NCBI GenBank assembly: GCA_000697355.1
Contig: JNEN01001207.1
Location: 248,001 to 312,000, forward strand
Direction: 5' to 3'
Source of the DNA: Syncephalastrum monosporum B8922
Lineage: Eukaryota > Mucoromycota > Mucoromycetes > Mucorales > Syncephalastraceae
Length of the DNA stretch: 64,000 nucleotides
The notes below the pieces were generated by a model. It was given only the letters and a program-made list of their open reading frames with translations, was not told the origin of the DNA and searched no databases. Shown piece after piece: positions 10,585-23,682 of this stretch. Each line of letters starts with the position of its first letter. Position 1 is the stretch's first letter. The position numbers and the translations under genes were made by a program.

Positions 10585-12686
10585 ATGGGCATCAGTGGTC
10601 TCCTGCCTCTTTTGCAATCCGTGCAAACGACGGTCCATATCCGGGAATACAGTGGCAGAACCGTGGCAGTCGATGGCAACGTATGGATGCATAAAGGTGC
10701 TTTCTCCTGCGCAGTCCAATTAGCACTGGATCAACCTACAACCAAGTACGTACAAACCAGACGCGTCCGCACCACCCCGGTTGGCCGTATTCTTGTTTAC
10801 GCGTTTCCCTTCCTTTGCTAGATATATTGATTACTTTATGAATCAAATCGGTCTATTGTTGCACCACGGCGTAAAACCATTGGTTGTCTTTGATGGCCAA
10901 CCCCTCGCTGCCAAACGCTGTACCAACGAGGACCGCAGCCAGTACGTTTGCATGCATTCCTTGACAAAGAAAAAGACAAAAGAAGCACCCGCTAACTCGA
11001 ATAATTAGGAAAAGGGATGCTGCCAGGGAAAAGGGATTGCAGCTTTGGAAACAAGGCCGCTACAAGGAGGCGACGGATCAGTTCCAAAGGGCGGTGTGCA
11101 TCACGTCTCATATGATACAACAAGTCGCAAAGGTAAATATACATTACATTGAACACTGTATATATGCTGCATGTTTGTGTATATGTTTATACAAGGAACC
11201 TCCTTTTCATCCCCCTACAGGCCCTGTCTGACAAGGGCATTGAATACATTGTCGCGCCTTACGAAGCAGATGCGCAGCTGACCTACCTCGTCAAGACACA
11301 CAAAGCCGCCATTGCCATCACAGAAGACTCGGACTTGATCGTATTCGGCTGCCCTGTCATCCTCTACAAAATGAACGCGTACGGCGAGGGCCGTCGCATC
11401 GAGCACAAGGACGTGTTCCGTGCCAAGGACATCAACCTCACCGGTTGGGATATGACCCAGTTCCGGCATATGTGCATCCTGTCTGGCTGTGACTATCTGC
11501 CCAATCTCCCTGGCATTGGTCTCAAGACCGCTCACAAACTTCTAAACCAGTTTGGCACGATTGACATGGTAAGTACATAAACAACTTACTATGCCCCTGT
11601 CTCATCTTTTTTTTTTTTTTCATTTTATTTTATTATCCTCATCCGTTTAACTTTAATTAGGTCCTGCGTCACTTGCGTCTCCAGGGTAAAATGCGGCTCG
11701 TTAGTGATTACGAAAGTGGCTTTCATCTCGCAGATCGCGCCTTTCTGTACCAGCGTGTTTACGACATGGACAAGCGTATATCTTTACCTCTCACATTTTC
11801 CTTTTGTGATACTTCTTTCTCTCATACCACTACCATGATTACTACTGCCACTATGACTACGACGAAATCCACTATTGATACTGCAAAGTTTACCCACAAA
11901 CCCGCGCTTGTCAAGTCAAAACTGATCCCAACGGATTCCGAGACGGACAAAGAGAATATACCGGTATGACTCTGAGACCTGTCGCGTGACATCTGACAAC
12001 TGACGACGCTTTGTTCGGTTACATAGCCATGGTCACGCTTAAAAAAGGCTACTCCAAACAAAGCATCGCCCTCTCACAACAGTAAATCCGCTGCTCCCAG
12101 TCTGTCCACCTCCAAAGTCCAAACACTTAAGCCCACGCCTACTCCCCCCAAGACGACCGTTGCATCCACCAACACGTCCACAACCTCCGTGGGTACGAAA
12201 ACAAGCAAGTCGGAACGTGTCCTCCTGCGGCCCCCTTCCAGTCCTGCGCGGTCGGCTTCAGCACCTGTCATCATCGAAAGGGATAGTGCAAACGATGATA
12301 GGGTGGCTGGACTCCAAGGGAAGTCGAACAAAAGCAATGCGTTCGACCTCCTGATGGCGTTCAATCGGAACAGAACCAGCAATAATGAGAATGTCTCTAG
12401 TCTGGCAAGCAAGCCAAAGTCATCGGGTGCCCGCTCCGAGCAACCCCGAGTGCCTCTGCGGAGCGCACTTAAATCCATCAGCACCAATTCCCAAAATTCT
12501 CAGACCTCTCAGAGCCAGACGCAAGATGAGAACAATCCCCAAAAGACTCGAACTCTTTTAAAGAAGCGCCCCATAGACGCACTGAGTGTGAGTTCACTAG
12601 AAAACCAGTCTTTGATACCCCAAAATTCATCATCATCATCATCGTCATCATTATCATTATCTTCAAAGCGCGTGCGTACCATTTGA
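10585..12686 (+). CDS. EXO1: Exonuclease 1, Rad2/XPG family
   Basis: This is a 5'-3' double-strand DNA exonuclease and flap endonuclease used in mismatch repair and double-strand-break resection. Six exons (10585-10745, 10822-10941, 11009-11132, 11221-11568, 11661-11963, 12027-12686) sum to 1,716 nt, or 571 residues. The start MGISGLLPLLQS and VAVDGNVWMHKGA form the N region with the first catalytic Asp. The I region has PYEADAQLTYL, ITEDSDLIVFGC and LSGCDYLPNLPGIGLKTA, giving the metal-binding Glu/Asp set and the helix-hairpin-helix. EXO1-type spacing and the DRAFLYQRVYD segment separate it from FEN1 and XPG. The C-terminal 300 residues are Thr/Ser/Lys-rich, low complexity and probably disordered, ending in a run of Ser codons (TCATCATCATCG) and KRVRTI. 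No clear PCNA-binding motif was seen. Confidence 0.92.
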
Positions 12687-13408
12687 GCCAAAACGAATCA
12701 CGCACCCACCCAACGTAAACCCCTATTTCCGTATACATAATGCACCCGTTCGCTCTCTTACGTCTCGTCCGCTTTTCCACTCATTATAACCCTCTGCTAA
12801 ATCTCATTCATCACCAAAAAGATTAATTTACATTTATATCTCGGTAAACTCAGCTACGTACATGCTCTACGCTATGGCATCACCCTGTGAATAAATCTAT
12901 GACTCTGGTCCTTTATGTACCTATAAATGTTCTGTCTTCGCCCCTGGAAAGTCTCGTCGCTACATTTACACGCGTACTTCTGGGAGGCCATGCAGTTAGA
13001 AACTTGCATTCCCAAAGGGGAAGATGACACCCTATCTCGAATAAGCATCGTCTTCATTCACCATATAAAGTAATGATCCCTGCTCAAGCAATGTATCCAT
13101 TTTCGTTATAGACAGCTCTTCTCAAATTGGAAAACTTTATTGTGTCAGATATTTTTCGTCGCCAGCTCTAAAGTGTAGCAATTTTCTACTTTTGTGGTTA
13201 ACCATGCTATTTGGGAAGCGTTACCTGGATATTGTGGCGGCAGCGTTCCCAATGTTCCCAATGGGCTTCAAGTGCTGTTATGGTGGCTAACTTGGTAATT
13301 GGTGCTATACTCTTATGTGAGAAGCGGCCGAATGGGAGTACAGCTATTTGCCATAGTTGTCCGTTTATCTGATATACTATGGTCATTCGATGACAAAGGA
13401 TGGTCATA
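12687..13408. other. Intergenic, EXO1 3' flank
   Basis: This contains the EXO1 3' region. I found no supported coding or RNA gene, only short frames without recognisable similarity. The short MITE follows immediately downstream. Confidence 0.4.
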
Positions 13409-13509
13409 TAGTCGCCGCGCGGATAAGCTATACGCTCGGGAGATCGAAAAAAATGTAAGTTAGGCAAGAATATAACTTATCTGCGTATAAGTTATATGCC
13501 CGGCTACTG
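13409..13509. mobile_element. Short MITE, monomeric relative of the 973-1146 element
   Basis: About 101 bp with recognisable but imperfect terminal inverted repeats: GCCGCGCGGATAAGCTATACGC at the left, and GCGTATAAGTTATATGCCCGGCTACTG (positions 13,483-13,509) at the right. The interior GCTCGGGAGATC and AATATAACTTATCTGCG match the longer element. The left terminus has TAGTCGCC where the other copy has CAGTAGCC, and no clean TA duplication remains, so this copy looks older. It carries one unit where the 973-1146 copy carries about two. Confidence 0.65.
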
Positions 13510-14268
13510 CAGTATTAGCCGCCTTGTCCTACTGCACAATCATTCCAGCCTTCAAAAAGGCATTGTTTCTTCTGGCAGAAGTAGCAGAGACTGTATCACT
13601 TGAATCAGTGAAATACTGACCTGGCATTGACATATTCTTCCCTCAGGTCAAGACCGAGTATTAGGTACTGAATGGTGTCTCGTATGACCCCAGTTCCAAT
13701 GCACCAAGAAACGTATCAGTAGTCGTTGTCGTTCACTAATAATGCACTTTGTAGAAAACCAGAAGAGCCAGGTGAATCGGATTCCCTTCTGTGAAGTGGT
13801 TTAAAAGGAGCATATTTAGTTATAATACTTGTATTATATCGATAAATCATAAAGAAAAAAAAAGAGAAAAAGAATAGAAATATGCCAGAAAAGAAAGGAA
13901 AGGGTGACATTGTCATAAGTATCACTTAAGGGGTGGAAGTCATGAGGTCGAGCTCGGCGATCCCAGTGCGAGGTAGAGTCTTCGATGGTTTGAAGGGCAT
14001 CAGGCAGGGAGATCTGTTAGACATCTTTGGTCTGGATTGTACCGCCAAACTGAGCCTTGGTTGGACTCGTTTAGTCGCTTGATCCCAATCGAACAGATTC
14101 TTCAAGGAGTTCCCATAAGCAAAATAAAAAAATGATTCATACAGTGATAATAAAGAGAAGATGAATCCAAACCTTCACACGCCAAAAGAAAGCAAGCATA
14201 TATCCACCTCAAGTTTCAGTTTCTCCAAGCTTCATGTATCAACTTCAAGTATCAATTCATCGAGGCTT

Positions 14269-15888
14269 CTATTCTTCAGTGCTTCGGTGTCGGCCCTGAG
14301 ACTGGGGTCGCATAACCCATAGGCGAATGTAGTCATCTTTGCGTCGCATGGATGAGTGCTGGTTATACATTATAATGGCCACTTACGTTTAGCGCTCGTG
14401 TGAACGAACAGAACGCGGAGTGCTGCAGAAGATTTGCATCTGCAGAAGGGTACTCCAAAATCTTTCTGAGCATGGCGTGGCAGCCGAAAGCCCCTTTGAC
14501 ATAGTCTGTAACATGCCTTGCGTTGTCGTGTGTGCCCAAGGCACCAGACGCCTTGAGGAGGAGTAGCTCCAAGCCAGCGTCGTTGTTCTCCACCTGTTGA
14601 ATGATACCATCCGCGTTGTAGAGGTTTGCCGTGTGACGTAAGGCTTGTAGCTGGATCTCATCTGGGCGGAAGTCGCAGTCAACTTCATTCACGGCGTGCG
14701 CTGCAAGTCTTAGCAGGGGCCAGACAATCTCCTCGCAATACGCTATTCTGTAGAGCGAATCTGTGTCTTGTACGTCTTGTTATGAACTCTCTCAGACCTT
14801 GATGACAGAAAAAGAACAATGTCAGAGACTGTTAATTATAGGGTTTGCAATAGGTAAACTTACAACTGAAACATAACGCGAGACGCGAAGTTGAAATGCT
14901 CAGTGTCTGTATTGATGTGTTCATTTGAGAAGATTTGGCGCACTGCCTCTGGTCGTCCCTATCCAATCACCGAATAAATTAGTACTGCATTTGCTGCATT
15001 TCTATAGACATTGACATGCCACATGCCACCATCACTCACGTATGCGTCGGACTGTAAGACGGAAGTCAGATACGCGGCAAATTCCTCAAAAGGAAAGCGA
15101 GGGGAGGCGGCCTCGAGAAGCAAGCTGTCGTATAAGCCGTCCGATATGTCCTGGGGGCGACGGATGTTCGCGCCGCATTGGATTATCCCTCGCCTTTCTA
15201 GGCTATTGTAAATGCTATATATCAGAGAAAGAAGAGATAATCGCGTGAATTAGTTGATCGGAAAGTTACCGATAGAAGTGGGATGTTGAGAAGTCTGACG
15301 CCACATATTCCTCCCAGGTACGGGCTGGGTACTATGCGAAAGGCCGGTATACATGAATACAAGCACTTATTTCACGCAATGCATATAAGAAATACCGTGG
15401 TGTCATCGCTCTCCTCGTCAACGCCTTCATCCAACTTTTCTTCCTCTTTTTCGCGGTTATACTTCAAGTTAGCGGCAGGTATGACAAACTTAGTAAATAC
15501 TGTACCTCATTCTTCTCATCGCAAACGGTGCGACTCGTTTCGCTTCGTCCATGGGTGACACTTCTATCGCGTTCCGGATGCGAGTGAGCCCCATCGCCTA
15601 CGGCAACGGGTCATCATAGCCTCTACTTAATCTCCAGTCAACCCAGTCTGCTCCCAATGCTTGTTATGAGTATTTGAGATATACCTCTTACTCTCGGTAG
15701 CCGTGTGTCCCTTCACATGTGCCACCTGCATGCGTCAAATTTGAGTATAACAAAAAAGTAAATGCACGGCATGACATACCTAAGGTCCCGCCCGCTACCA
15801 TAAACTCCTCTTCAGCTCTCTTTGCAATGCGTATCCGACCGCTGCAGTAGGAGTTTACGTCCTGCCGAGCCGCTTGTTGACTTTGCAT
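14269..15888 (-). CDS. Uncharacterised multi-exon protein
   Basis: Several minus-strand exons join in frame across short introns. One join links SRVMFQ (donor GTAAGT near 14,862) to IAYCEEIVWPLLRLAAHAV (acceptor CTACAG near 14,744). Another links TSHFYR to LERRGIIQCGANIRRPQD. The last exon encodes HSSMRRKDDYIRLWVMRPQ and stops at 14,269. Upstream exons include an acidic coiled stretch (NREKEEEKLDEGVDEES) and a first ATG at 15,888, although the frame is open further 5' to about 15,930 and another exon may exist near 16,000-16,130. The middle is helical and leucine-rich (LYNADGIIQQVENNDAGLEL), like ARM, HEAT or ankyrin-type folds, but I could not assign a family. Function is unknown. Confidence 0.5.
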
Positions 15889-16633
15889 TATGGTCCAATA
15901 TTCCTCGGCCGCCTCTGTTTGGAGAACCTATCATGAGATGGGTAAAAGGCTACGTTAAAGCATGATAAAACATCAGGTGGTTCTTCAATACGTTAACCAG
16001 CTGTTCATGGCGGTCATGTTTGATCGAGAGGGTTTGATCGAGAGGAGAATGAGGCAGAGTAGGAAAGAAACTGGGTAGGGAGGAAAGAGAAAGTCTGCTC
16101 AGCCAGGTGTTGTCTGTCGTAGTTGTTGACATCATTACAATGTCACGCGCACACAGAAAAGGCATGCAGCACTATCCCTTTTTATCTAGTTTCGTCACAA
16201 CTGCCATCTGCAGCAGTATTCAAACATTGTCAAACGCAAGGACGGTGACACGTTTTATACTGGTAATACTAAGGGTTCCATACGCCATAATATGGCTACC
16301 ATGCATCATATTAATATGCCATGGGAAGGACCCTGAAGATTGCTTTAGGTGTGTAATACTAGGTACATTGATATGAAACATACGTTCTTTTTCACTGATC
16401 AGTCTATGTAGGTGTCCAGAGTCAGCTTCCTCCTTCTCTGCCAGTCACTGGGTACACATATATTAGCTATTACTAGTACTACTTAACAAACTGCCTCCAA
16501 CCGGAACTGAGGTGTCCATTTTTGGCGATTCAGTTGTACGTGCAGCTCCTTCTGGATTCAATCAGTGTTGGGTTAATCAATGTCTCCCCATATAGTTACC
16601 CTCGAGAACCTAAATAGGTGATCAAGCTACCAG

Positions 16634-17095
16634 TCAGGCGCTGTATACCGCTATATTATCGTCATAGCTTTTGAATTCAGAATGTGTGCGTAGATATGTA
16701 CAAGTAGGTCTGTAGAATGTATACTGTTCGGTATCATAACACAAGAGGAACTTAGGCCGGTTTAGCACTGGCTGGGGATGTTCTCCTTCATCGAACAATG
16801 AGCTCTGTTCAGGAGACACGATGTAACCATCGTATCTGGAAGTAAGAACACGGTGGGCATCTTTGTGTTGTAGAAACGCATCGATCCCTTTCTGTTGCAT
16901 TGCATAATGGTAGAGTGCAAGGAGAGTCCAGACACCGGATGGAGAGCAGTCTGCCCAGGTTTGATATAAGGCATCAAACTCTTTCAAACGTGTATATAGC
17001 AATCAAACGTGCCAAAAAGTTCGCACTGTATAAGTCTTTGCTTCTGCGTCCACAAATTGAAACACAGTAAAGCGGCAGGAACAACTTCTTCCTTA
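16634..17095 (-). pseudogene. Frame-broken open reading frames of an unknown protein
   Basis: Two minus-strand frames look like one protein. An upstream part (WQVEFVLNKEEVVPAALLCF, then ELFGTFDCYIH) ends in a stop near 16,981. The adjacent frame, beginning YTRLKEFDALYQTW and running through SGVWTLLALYHYAMQQKG to SYDDNIAVYSA, stops at 16,634. The second frame has no ATG and would start at TTG, so a single-base shift or an unrecognised small intron lies at about 16,985-16,995. I recognise no family. It may be a decayed gene, or the 3' exons of a gene whose 5' end overlaps the start of the HIR3-like gene. Confidence 0.3.
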
Positions 17096-17133
17096 TTGAG
17101 CACAAATTCAACTTGCCAGTCTCTTTCCTGAGC

Positions 17134-20100
17134 ATGGTTGGTGTACGTCTAGTCGCCGTTCTCCATTGTCCATTTTACCTGTCCTATTCGCAATCACTTA
17201 CGCACCTCTTTATGCAGATTCGCTGGACCACCCGAAACAAGGGCACAGGAAGCGAGATCGCGTCCGTCGAGGTCGAGGTAATACTTGCAACAAGTCCGAT
17301 CGCTCAGCTTTGATCCTGATACTCTCTGCCTTAGGTGGAACGGCTGCTCGAACGGTACAAGAATGCGCTCTGGCTTCATCAAAAGAAGCAATATGAAAAG
17401 GCCAAAGACGTCTACGAGGAGATTCTAGAAAACGATACCGTCAAAGAAGAATCGGACGAGATCGTACGTTGTCGCGACTTTTGTCACACGGCCCTTATTC
17501 ACGCTTCCTGTTGTAGAGCCACAACCTGACCATCGCCAGCTCACCGCTTTTATTACTACGGTACCTTGTTCTGAAAAACTATGCTCACCTGCTCGAAGAA
17601 ACGGGTGGCTCGCCTGACACGATACTCGAATACTATCTCGATGCATTGGACACGGACGACAATGACCCATCGCTGTGGTATTCAGCCGGCAAGCTTGCCT
17701 TATCCTGCGGTAATCTGCGAATCGCTCGCTGGGCATTTGAGCACGGCGCATCGGCCACCATTTCGCAGGAAGATCACGATGAACTTGCAGGCGAACACAA
17801 AAAGGCCGTTGATAATATCAATGCCTCGTCTTTGGAAGATACAATCGCACTCGCACTGAAGCAAAACAAGCTCACGCCGCCTCAATGGAAATGTCTCGAA
17901 GGCCTATGCAAAGTACGGTTTAGAAATTCAGAAAAGCATGGAGAAATCACTTCAACTTCTTTCACAACTTAGGTATTGGTTGATATTGGTGATGATCGCA
18001 CGTGTCGGTCGTTTATCCGCATCGTTAGTGCTCATTACCCTGACTGGCCGCTCCGTGCAAAGCTGGAAGAAGGTCTCAAAACTGTCAAGGTCCGAATTGT
18101 TGAGAAGGAGGAGGAGCCAGAAACGCTTCCTATTCATTTGAAGCGACTCGACTGGTCTTTGCTTGCTGATACGTTGCTCAACACCTACAAGAAGCGACTG
18201 AAATGGTTAGCGCGACATGCTCATCTACCGTGGCTTCTAATATCTCAATATAGTATTTCGAAACTCGAGCCCGCCTGGGCACTGGACGAAGACGATGACG
18301 AACCCGACTTTGCTGCCGACAAGCAGTACCTTGGTCAGCCGGTGCATATTGCCCTGAATGTACAAAATACACCCTACGATGATGAATCCAATAAGCCGGG
18401 CGATGAAGAGACCCCGATGGAAGACGCAGAAACTGAGAACGAGAAGAAAGACGAAGACGACAAACAAGGAGATGACGAGCACGACCACGAATCAAAACAG
18501 GCTGGAGAACCTGCAGAAGAAAGTTCCACCCAAGAATATGATACACCACCGGCGACGCTCGATCATGACGTTTCTATGGAAGAAAGAAGATCCAGCATTT
18601 CTGCTGCAGAAGACGAGGATATAAAAGTTCCTTTCGACACGCCCACTCATGAGCGCACAGATGACGATTCTGTGCTGAAGCCGTCAGACGATCATGGGGC
18701 TGCAGGCGACTCCAACACCTCAGAACAGCAAGCGGCGTTAGCGACGGAGCCGATGGATGTAGATTCTCAAGAGGGAAAGACACTGACAGCTAGCACCAGC
18801 ACCAATCCACAAGCACAAACACAATCACAAGCAGATACAGCAGCAGAGTCATCACAGCCCGAACAGATGTCAGATACCACAGGAAGTCTCGCCACAGCGC
18901 TAGACATGTCGTTTCCAATGGACACAGAATCCGCGGGTGCAGAAGACGAGACAAAAGATAAGGAAGGAAATCCCCGCAGTCCTCTCAAGCGACAGCGAGG
19001 CGAGCTCGGTTCAGACGATGAAGACGGGGATGAAGCCGAAGAGGAGGAGACAGAAGATAAGCGATCGACGTTACGGTAAGTGACGGCCAGCGTTGACATC
19101 TTCTTGCGCCTCACTCCCTACTTTAGAACGTCCAAACGTAAACGCGAACAGATCGAGAACGAGGAGAGTTTCCGAAAGAAAATGCATGATGAAGAACTCG
19201 ACCTACACCAGAAAGTGCAGAAGGTGTTTGAGAGACTTGCGGGCACAGACTACTTTAGCCGCGATCCGTCCTCCTGGCACCTTTCTGTAGCAGGCAAGAT
19301 TTCCCAAGATGACTGCAAGACCTTTTTGGAATGGTTTGATAGCAAAATCATGAACCTGGGGCGATCTTCCACGTGGGATTTCAATGCGCCTCGCTATAGG
19401 TAAATTGGGAAACAAGGAAGAGGAAAATTATATCGGTCATATTCGCTCATGCTATTGATAGAGCCTTGGAAACCACGTCCTCGGATGAGAAGCAGGTGCA
19501 CAAGCATGACTTCTTCCAATATACTAGCAAAGAATCCCATGCAACTCTATCCGATGCTGGCGTCGCTGAGTTGGTGGAGCACCTGAATGCCAACAAAGCT
19601 GGTCTGGCAGATTGTCTCTTGCAAGTGGCGTCTCGCTTGATCGAGTTGGATGTTGAGCACGGTCTTTCCGCAGAACTTGGAGATAGCATGCTCGATATTA
19701 TTTCGCAGCTGCAAGAGGGCTTACAAGATGCGTTTATGGATCTTTCTGCGCAGGTAAGGATGCCGAGACAGCAAACCAGAGACACAGTCTGATGAAAATC
19801 CTAGTCTACGCTTCGGGTTTGCGAGCGGATGATCGACCGGCATATCCAAACCGTGCTGGATCATAGAGGCAGCCATGTGAGCCTCAAGAAGAAGCCAAAA
19901 CAGAACGCAAGCCTGGTGCGCGAGAGCGAGGATCAGTGCACATGGTGGCTTGCTCTCTACGAGCGCCGATTGACGGAAGAGACTGCTGACAGGTTCCTCC
20001 ATGGTCGCGAAGCTGACAAGAGTGCTCAAGGCGTCGATGAAGCGTCCAGCAAAAATCACACACAGCAGGGTCATGAATTCAAGCTACGTTATTGGTTTCT

Positions 20101-23100
20101 CAAAGGCAAATTGGCCATCTGTGCCGACAAGGCAGAAGAAGCGCTCCTCTGGTACAAACGGTGTCACACCTATTTGAAAGAGCATGATGTTTCCATTGAA
20201 ACCCATTGGTAAGCAGTGGGTCAGCAGATGAGAAAGGATACTCATACATGGAACCAGCCTATATGATAGCACCATCTGCCAAGCGACAACAGAGGAAAAG
20301 ATGCGTGCGTTGGAGATAGGCAAACGCATGGCAGATGTTCAGCGTGATCTCAACAAGAAGAGCTTTGATACGGTTATTCCCGAGATAAAGAGCATCCTCT
20401 CCATGGAAGACCGCGTTGATCCAAGTGAGCGTAGTGAGCTGCTCTCGTTGTTGGCTAAAGTATGGCCTGCAAAAACTCTAGACTGCTTTGCGCTAAACCC
20501 TCCATATTAGGCATACACAGAGTCAGATCAGCCAGCACAGGCGTGGCACTGTAACATCATCCGCCTGGAGAACATTGTTAGAGACCTGGTGAAGTTTGGC
20601 GTCAATCAAATTCAAAACTCAATCAGCGACAAGAGCTCTGACATGGAGTTTTTCCGTTACTTGTACCAGGTACATATCTTCTGATGATTATCATTCCTTC
20701 GTTGTCTCAAGTCAAACTAGATCAACATCATATTACAAGAGCTTGTTCAGCTCTTGCTCGAAGAAAACATGGGTAGGTCAAGTCCATTGTTCCTGACTGG
20801 TTCTCACACTTCGTCGTTTTGTAGTCTGGCCTACCGAGATCGGGCAGGAACATATCGATGCACTTGCGATTCTCTTGCAAATGACCATCTACTATCTCTA
20901 CCGCCACCCTGACTTTATTCACCTTGTAAACAACTTTTCCAATCCGAATATGGAGACCCACACACCATCCAACACCACTCGCAACAGTGCCTTTAACACC
21001 ATCGTTGCCCATGCGTGGACGCTCATGACCCAGCTTGGTGCGCACGTAATCGATCTAAAAGGAAATGAACTTCCCGAGCTGTTAAGCTCTCTGCATGACG
21101 ATCTCGGTGAACGAGAGATATGCGGCACGTCGAAAGGTAGCGATTTATTCTTTAATGCGGGACAAGGTCTCATTCTTCTATAGGGATCCTATTAAAGGAA
21201 ATACTCAAGTTCTTGACACGCAGCAATGCTGTGCAACATCGGCGGGGCATATATCAGTGCTACCATTGTCTTTATGGTGTTCATTTGGCGGTAAGCCTCT
21301 CTAGTGCAAAAAGTTCACCGTTATCTCATACCTTCCGTCTAGGCCGAGTCCGATTATATTGAAGAGCACAATGCCAACCATGAACGACTCAACAAAAAAG
21401 CAGCCGAGTCGCTGTTTGATCTTGTCCTAGATCACGTGACAGAGAGACTTGCGCAGTCCACGCCCCTGAGACAGGATCTGAAAGACATTATTGACATGGT
21501 TTCGAATCTCTTTGGCCCTCTTCCTAACGTGGATGGCAAGTACATTCATAAAAAATAAGACAGTCATGAACTTACTTTTCTACAGGTATTGTGGCCAACC
21601 GCAAGATGATCAAGGAATATCTCAGCAAGCCTATCATGCCATATCGAACCGTCAGCGAGATCTTTAAGCACGCGACGATGTATACCCACTCTGTTCAAGA
21701 TAAGAAAATATCATGCAAGTGACCCTTATTATGTGAAAAGAAAATTCTAACTCAAACATTTTCCATTAGCCGTTTACCGAAACATTTTCTGGATCCAGGG
21801 CAAATCCCTTCGACTGCAGATCAAGAATCGTACTAAGCCCAACTCGGAGAAGACGCTGAACGACTTGGATGATGTCATGAACCTGTTCACCAACCACTTG
21901 ATCTTAAATCCGGAGGATGCCAAGGCATGGTACGAGCTCGGTCTGTCCTCCATGCAAGTCGCTGAAGAGGAGCTTCAGTGGAGCGCAACCAATATCTTGT
22001 CCCAGCGAACTCGTATCATCGCATGTCAAAAGGTAAGCGGAAATCAAGCGCGCACGGACGAAAGAAAAAAAAAAGGAGCAACTAGCCTAATCTCGAGATA
22101 GCGGGCTTACCATGCATTGTGTCGCGCTTGTCATTTGATCAAAACGCACCCATTCCCTGTCAACATGCATGACATGTTTGCTACTCTCGGTCATTTGCTG
22201 TACTCGATGGCGTGCCCGCCTATGAAGATGATCGCTTTTACGAGCCGCCACCCGATACTTTGCATGAATGCGCAGAAACAACTCGTCGACGTCACACCCA
22301 AGCCTGTCACGCCTGAATTTGCCTATCGCATGGCGCTCAGCATGTTCTCGATTGGTATCAAACAGAAACAGTACTCGTCGGATATCTGGCGATCGTTTTA
22401 CATGATTGGCAAATGCTCCAAGAAGCTCAATCGCCCGCCACAGGTAAAAATGGAGACAAGGTGCAATCAAATCTACTGGAAAGGCTGACTTTACCGAATT
22501 CGTTCTCTTCTTTGCCCTTGCAGGAGGTTTTGATGTGGTACCGGAAAGCTATCGACTTTGCACAGGCAAAGACAGCCCACAGCAGCGTGAATGACCGATT
22601 GTTTCCACCGACGTACAAGCTCTGTTCGACTTTGGCTAAGTACCTGAAAGACCGAAAGATTGACGTAAGTCCGAATTGACCCTTTTTCGCTGAGCTGTAT
22701 ACTCATCCTCCGTCTAGTCGAATACAGTAGTCCAATTTCTCAGCGACGGGACACCGGTAGATGGAGTCCACGAGGACGGGTTCGATCGAATCTTGCAGCG
22801 TCTAGGGCAGATTAAGCAAGAAGACAAGGGCAAATGGCACCATAGGCCAATATACCACTATGCATGGCTTTTGTACAACATCTACAACGACGCGGGCCGC
22901 GCAAAAACGGAGCTCATGCAATTGTTTGCCCTAAAAAGCACGTCAAGGTCTCACATCAATATATGGAAGCCTGAGTATGAAAGGTAACTGTTCACAAGTG
23001 TATGAGAGAAGCATTGCTGAAAGTAGGCTTCTCTAGGCCGGGCAAACATTTTGAGTATGTCCACAAGTACACGCTTTTCCTCATCGAGCTTGCGGAAGTC

Positions 23101-23298
23101 ACGGGCGACTTGGACACACTGAAGCTTCTCAAGGATAAATTACCTCGGGCAGAGCCGGTGCTATTGCGCAGCGACGAGGTGTCCAAGTTGGCTCGGGAAG
23201 CTTACGCACGTGTGCAGCAGCAGAAAGAGCAGGCAGCAGCAGCGACGGCAGCGGCTCCATCACCTTCCGTGCCTGGATCGGGGATCATAACGTTGTAA
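17134..23298 (+). CDS. HIR3: HIR3/CABIN1-like TPR histone chaperone subunit
   Basis: This is a very long gene with many short introns, coding for roughly 1,600-1,700 residues. The N-terminal part is TPR-like (ERYKNALWLHQKKQYEKAK, then LLRYLVLKNYAHLLEETGG and WYSAGKLALSCGNLRIA), as in fungal Hir3 and animal CABIN1, the scaffold of the HIR H3-H4 deposition complex in the nucleus. A long acidic, Asp/Glu/Ser/Thr-rich segment (about 18,270-19,070) interrupts the repeats. The C-terminal half carries conserved Hir3/CABIN1 blocks, including AWYELGLSSMQVAEEEL, KHFEYVHKYTLFLIELAEVT and the KWHHRPIYHYAWLLYNIY segment. It ends in an Ala/Gln-rich tail and TAA at 23,298. The start is the least certain part: ATG 17,134 joined through an unusual GTTGGT donor to IRWTTRNKGTG. 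I am confident of the family, less so of every exon edge. Confidence 0.8.
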
Positions 23299-23682
23299 AT
23301 GACAAAGGGTGAAAGTGACGACCCGTCGATGCGGGGTTCCTGGTGTCACCCAACCAATTCGGTATCCAGGCAGCTCGCCACCGATAATAAACAAAACATA
23401 AGCAACAGGTCCCAACTTTAGTGCTCTCGAGAATCGGTTAGGACTGCCCAAGGAACATTATGTTATCTGTGATAACATGTCAAATCATTTGAAATAATGC
23501 TTTCAAGTGCAAGTGTCATATCCCACGGTGGTGATTTGATTGGTCTACGATCGCCACTTGAATTCTATTTGGCATGTGATGACAAACGAGGAATACAACT
23601 TTGGTTATAGGACTGTTCTCGTACACGGTCCTTCTTCTCCACACTTTCCCTTTCCACAAACGCATTTCGCTCTTCACACACC

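Noticed and set aside
12500..12780. Minus-strand Asp-rich frame opposite the EXO1 tail
   Set aside because: It is produced by the reverse of a TCA-type Ser repeat and has no independent support.
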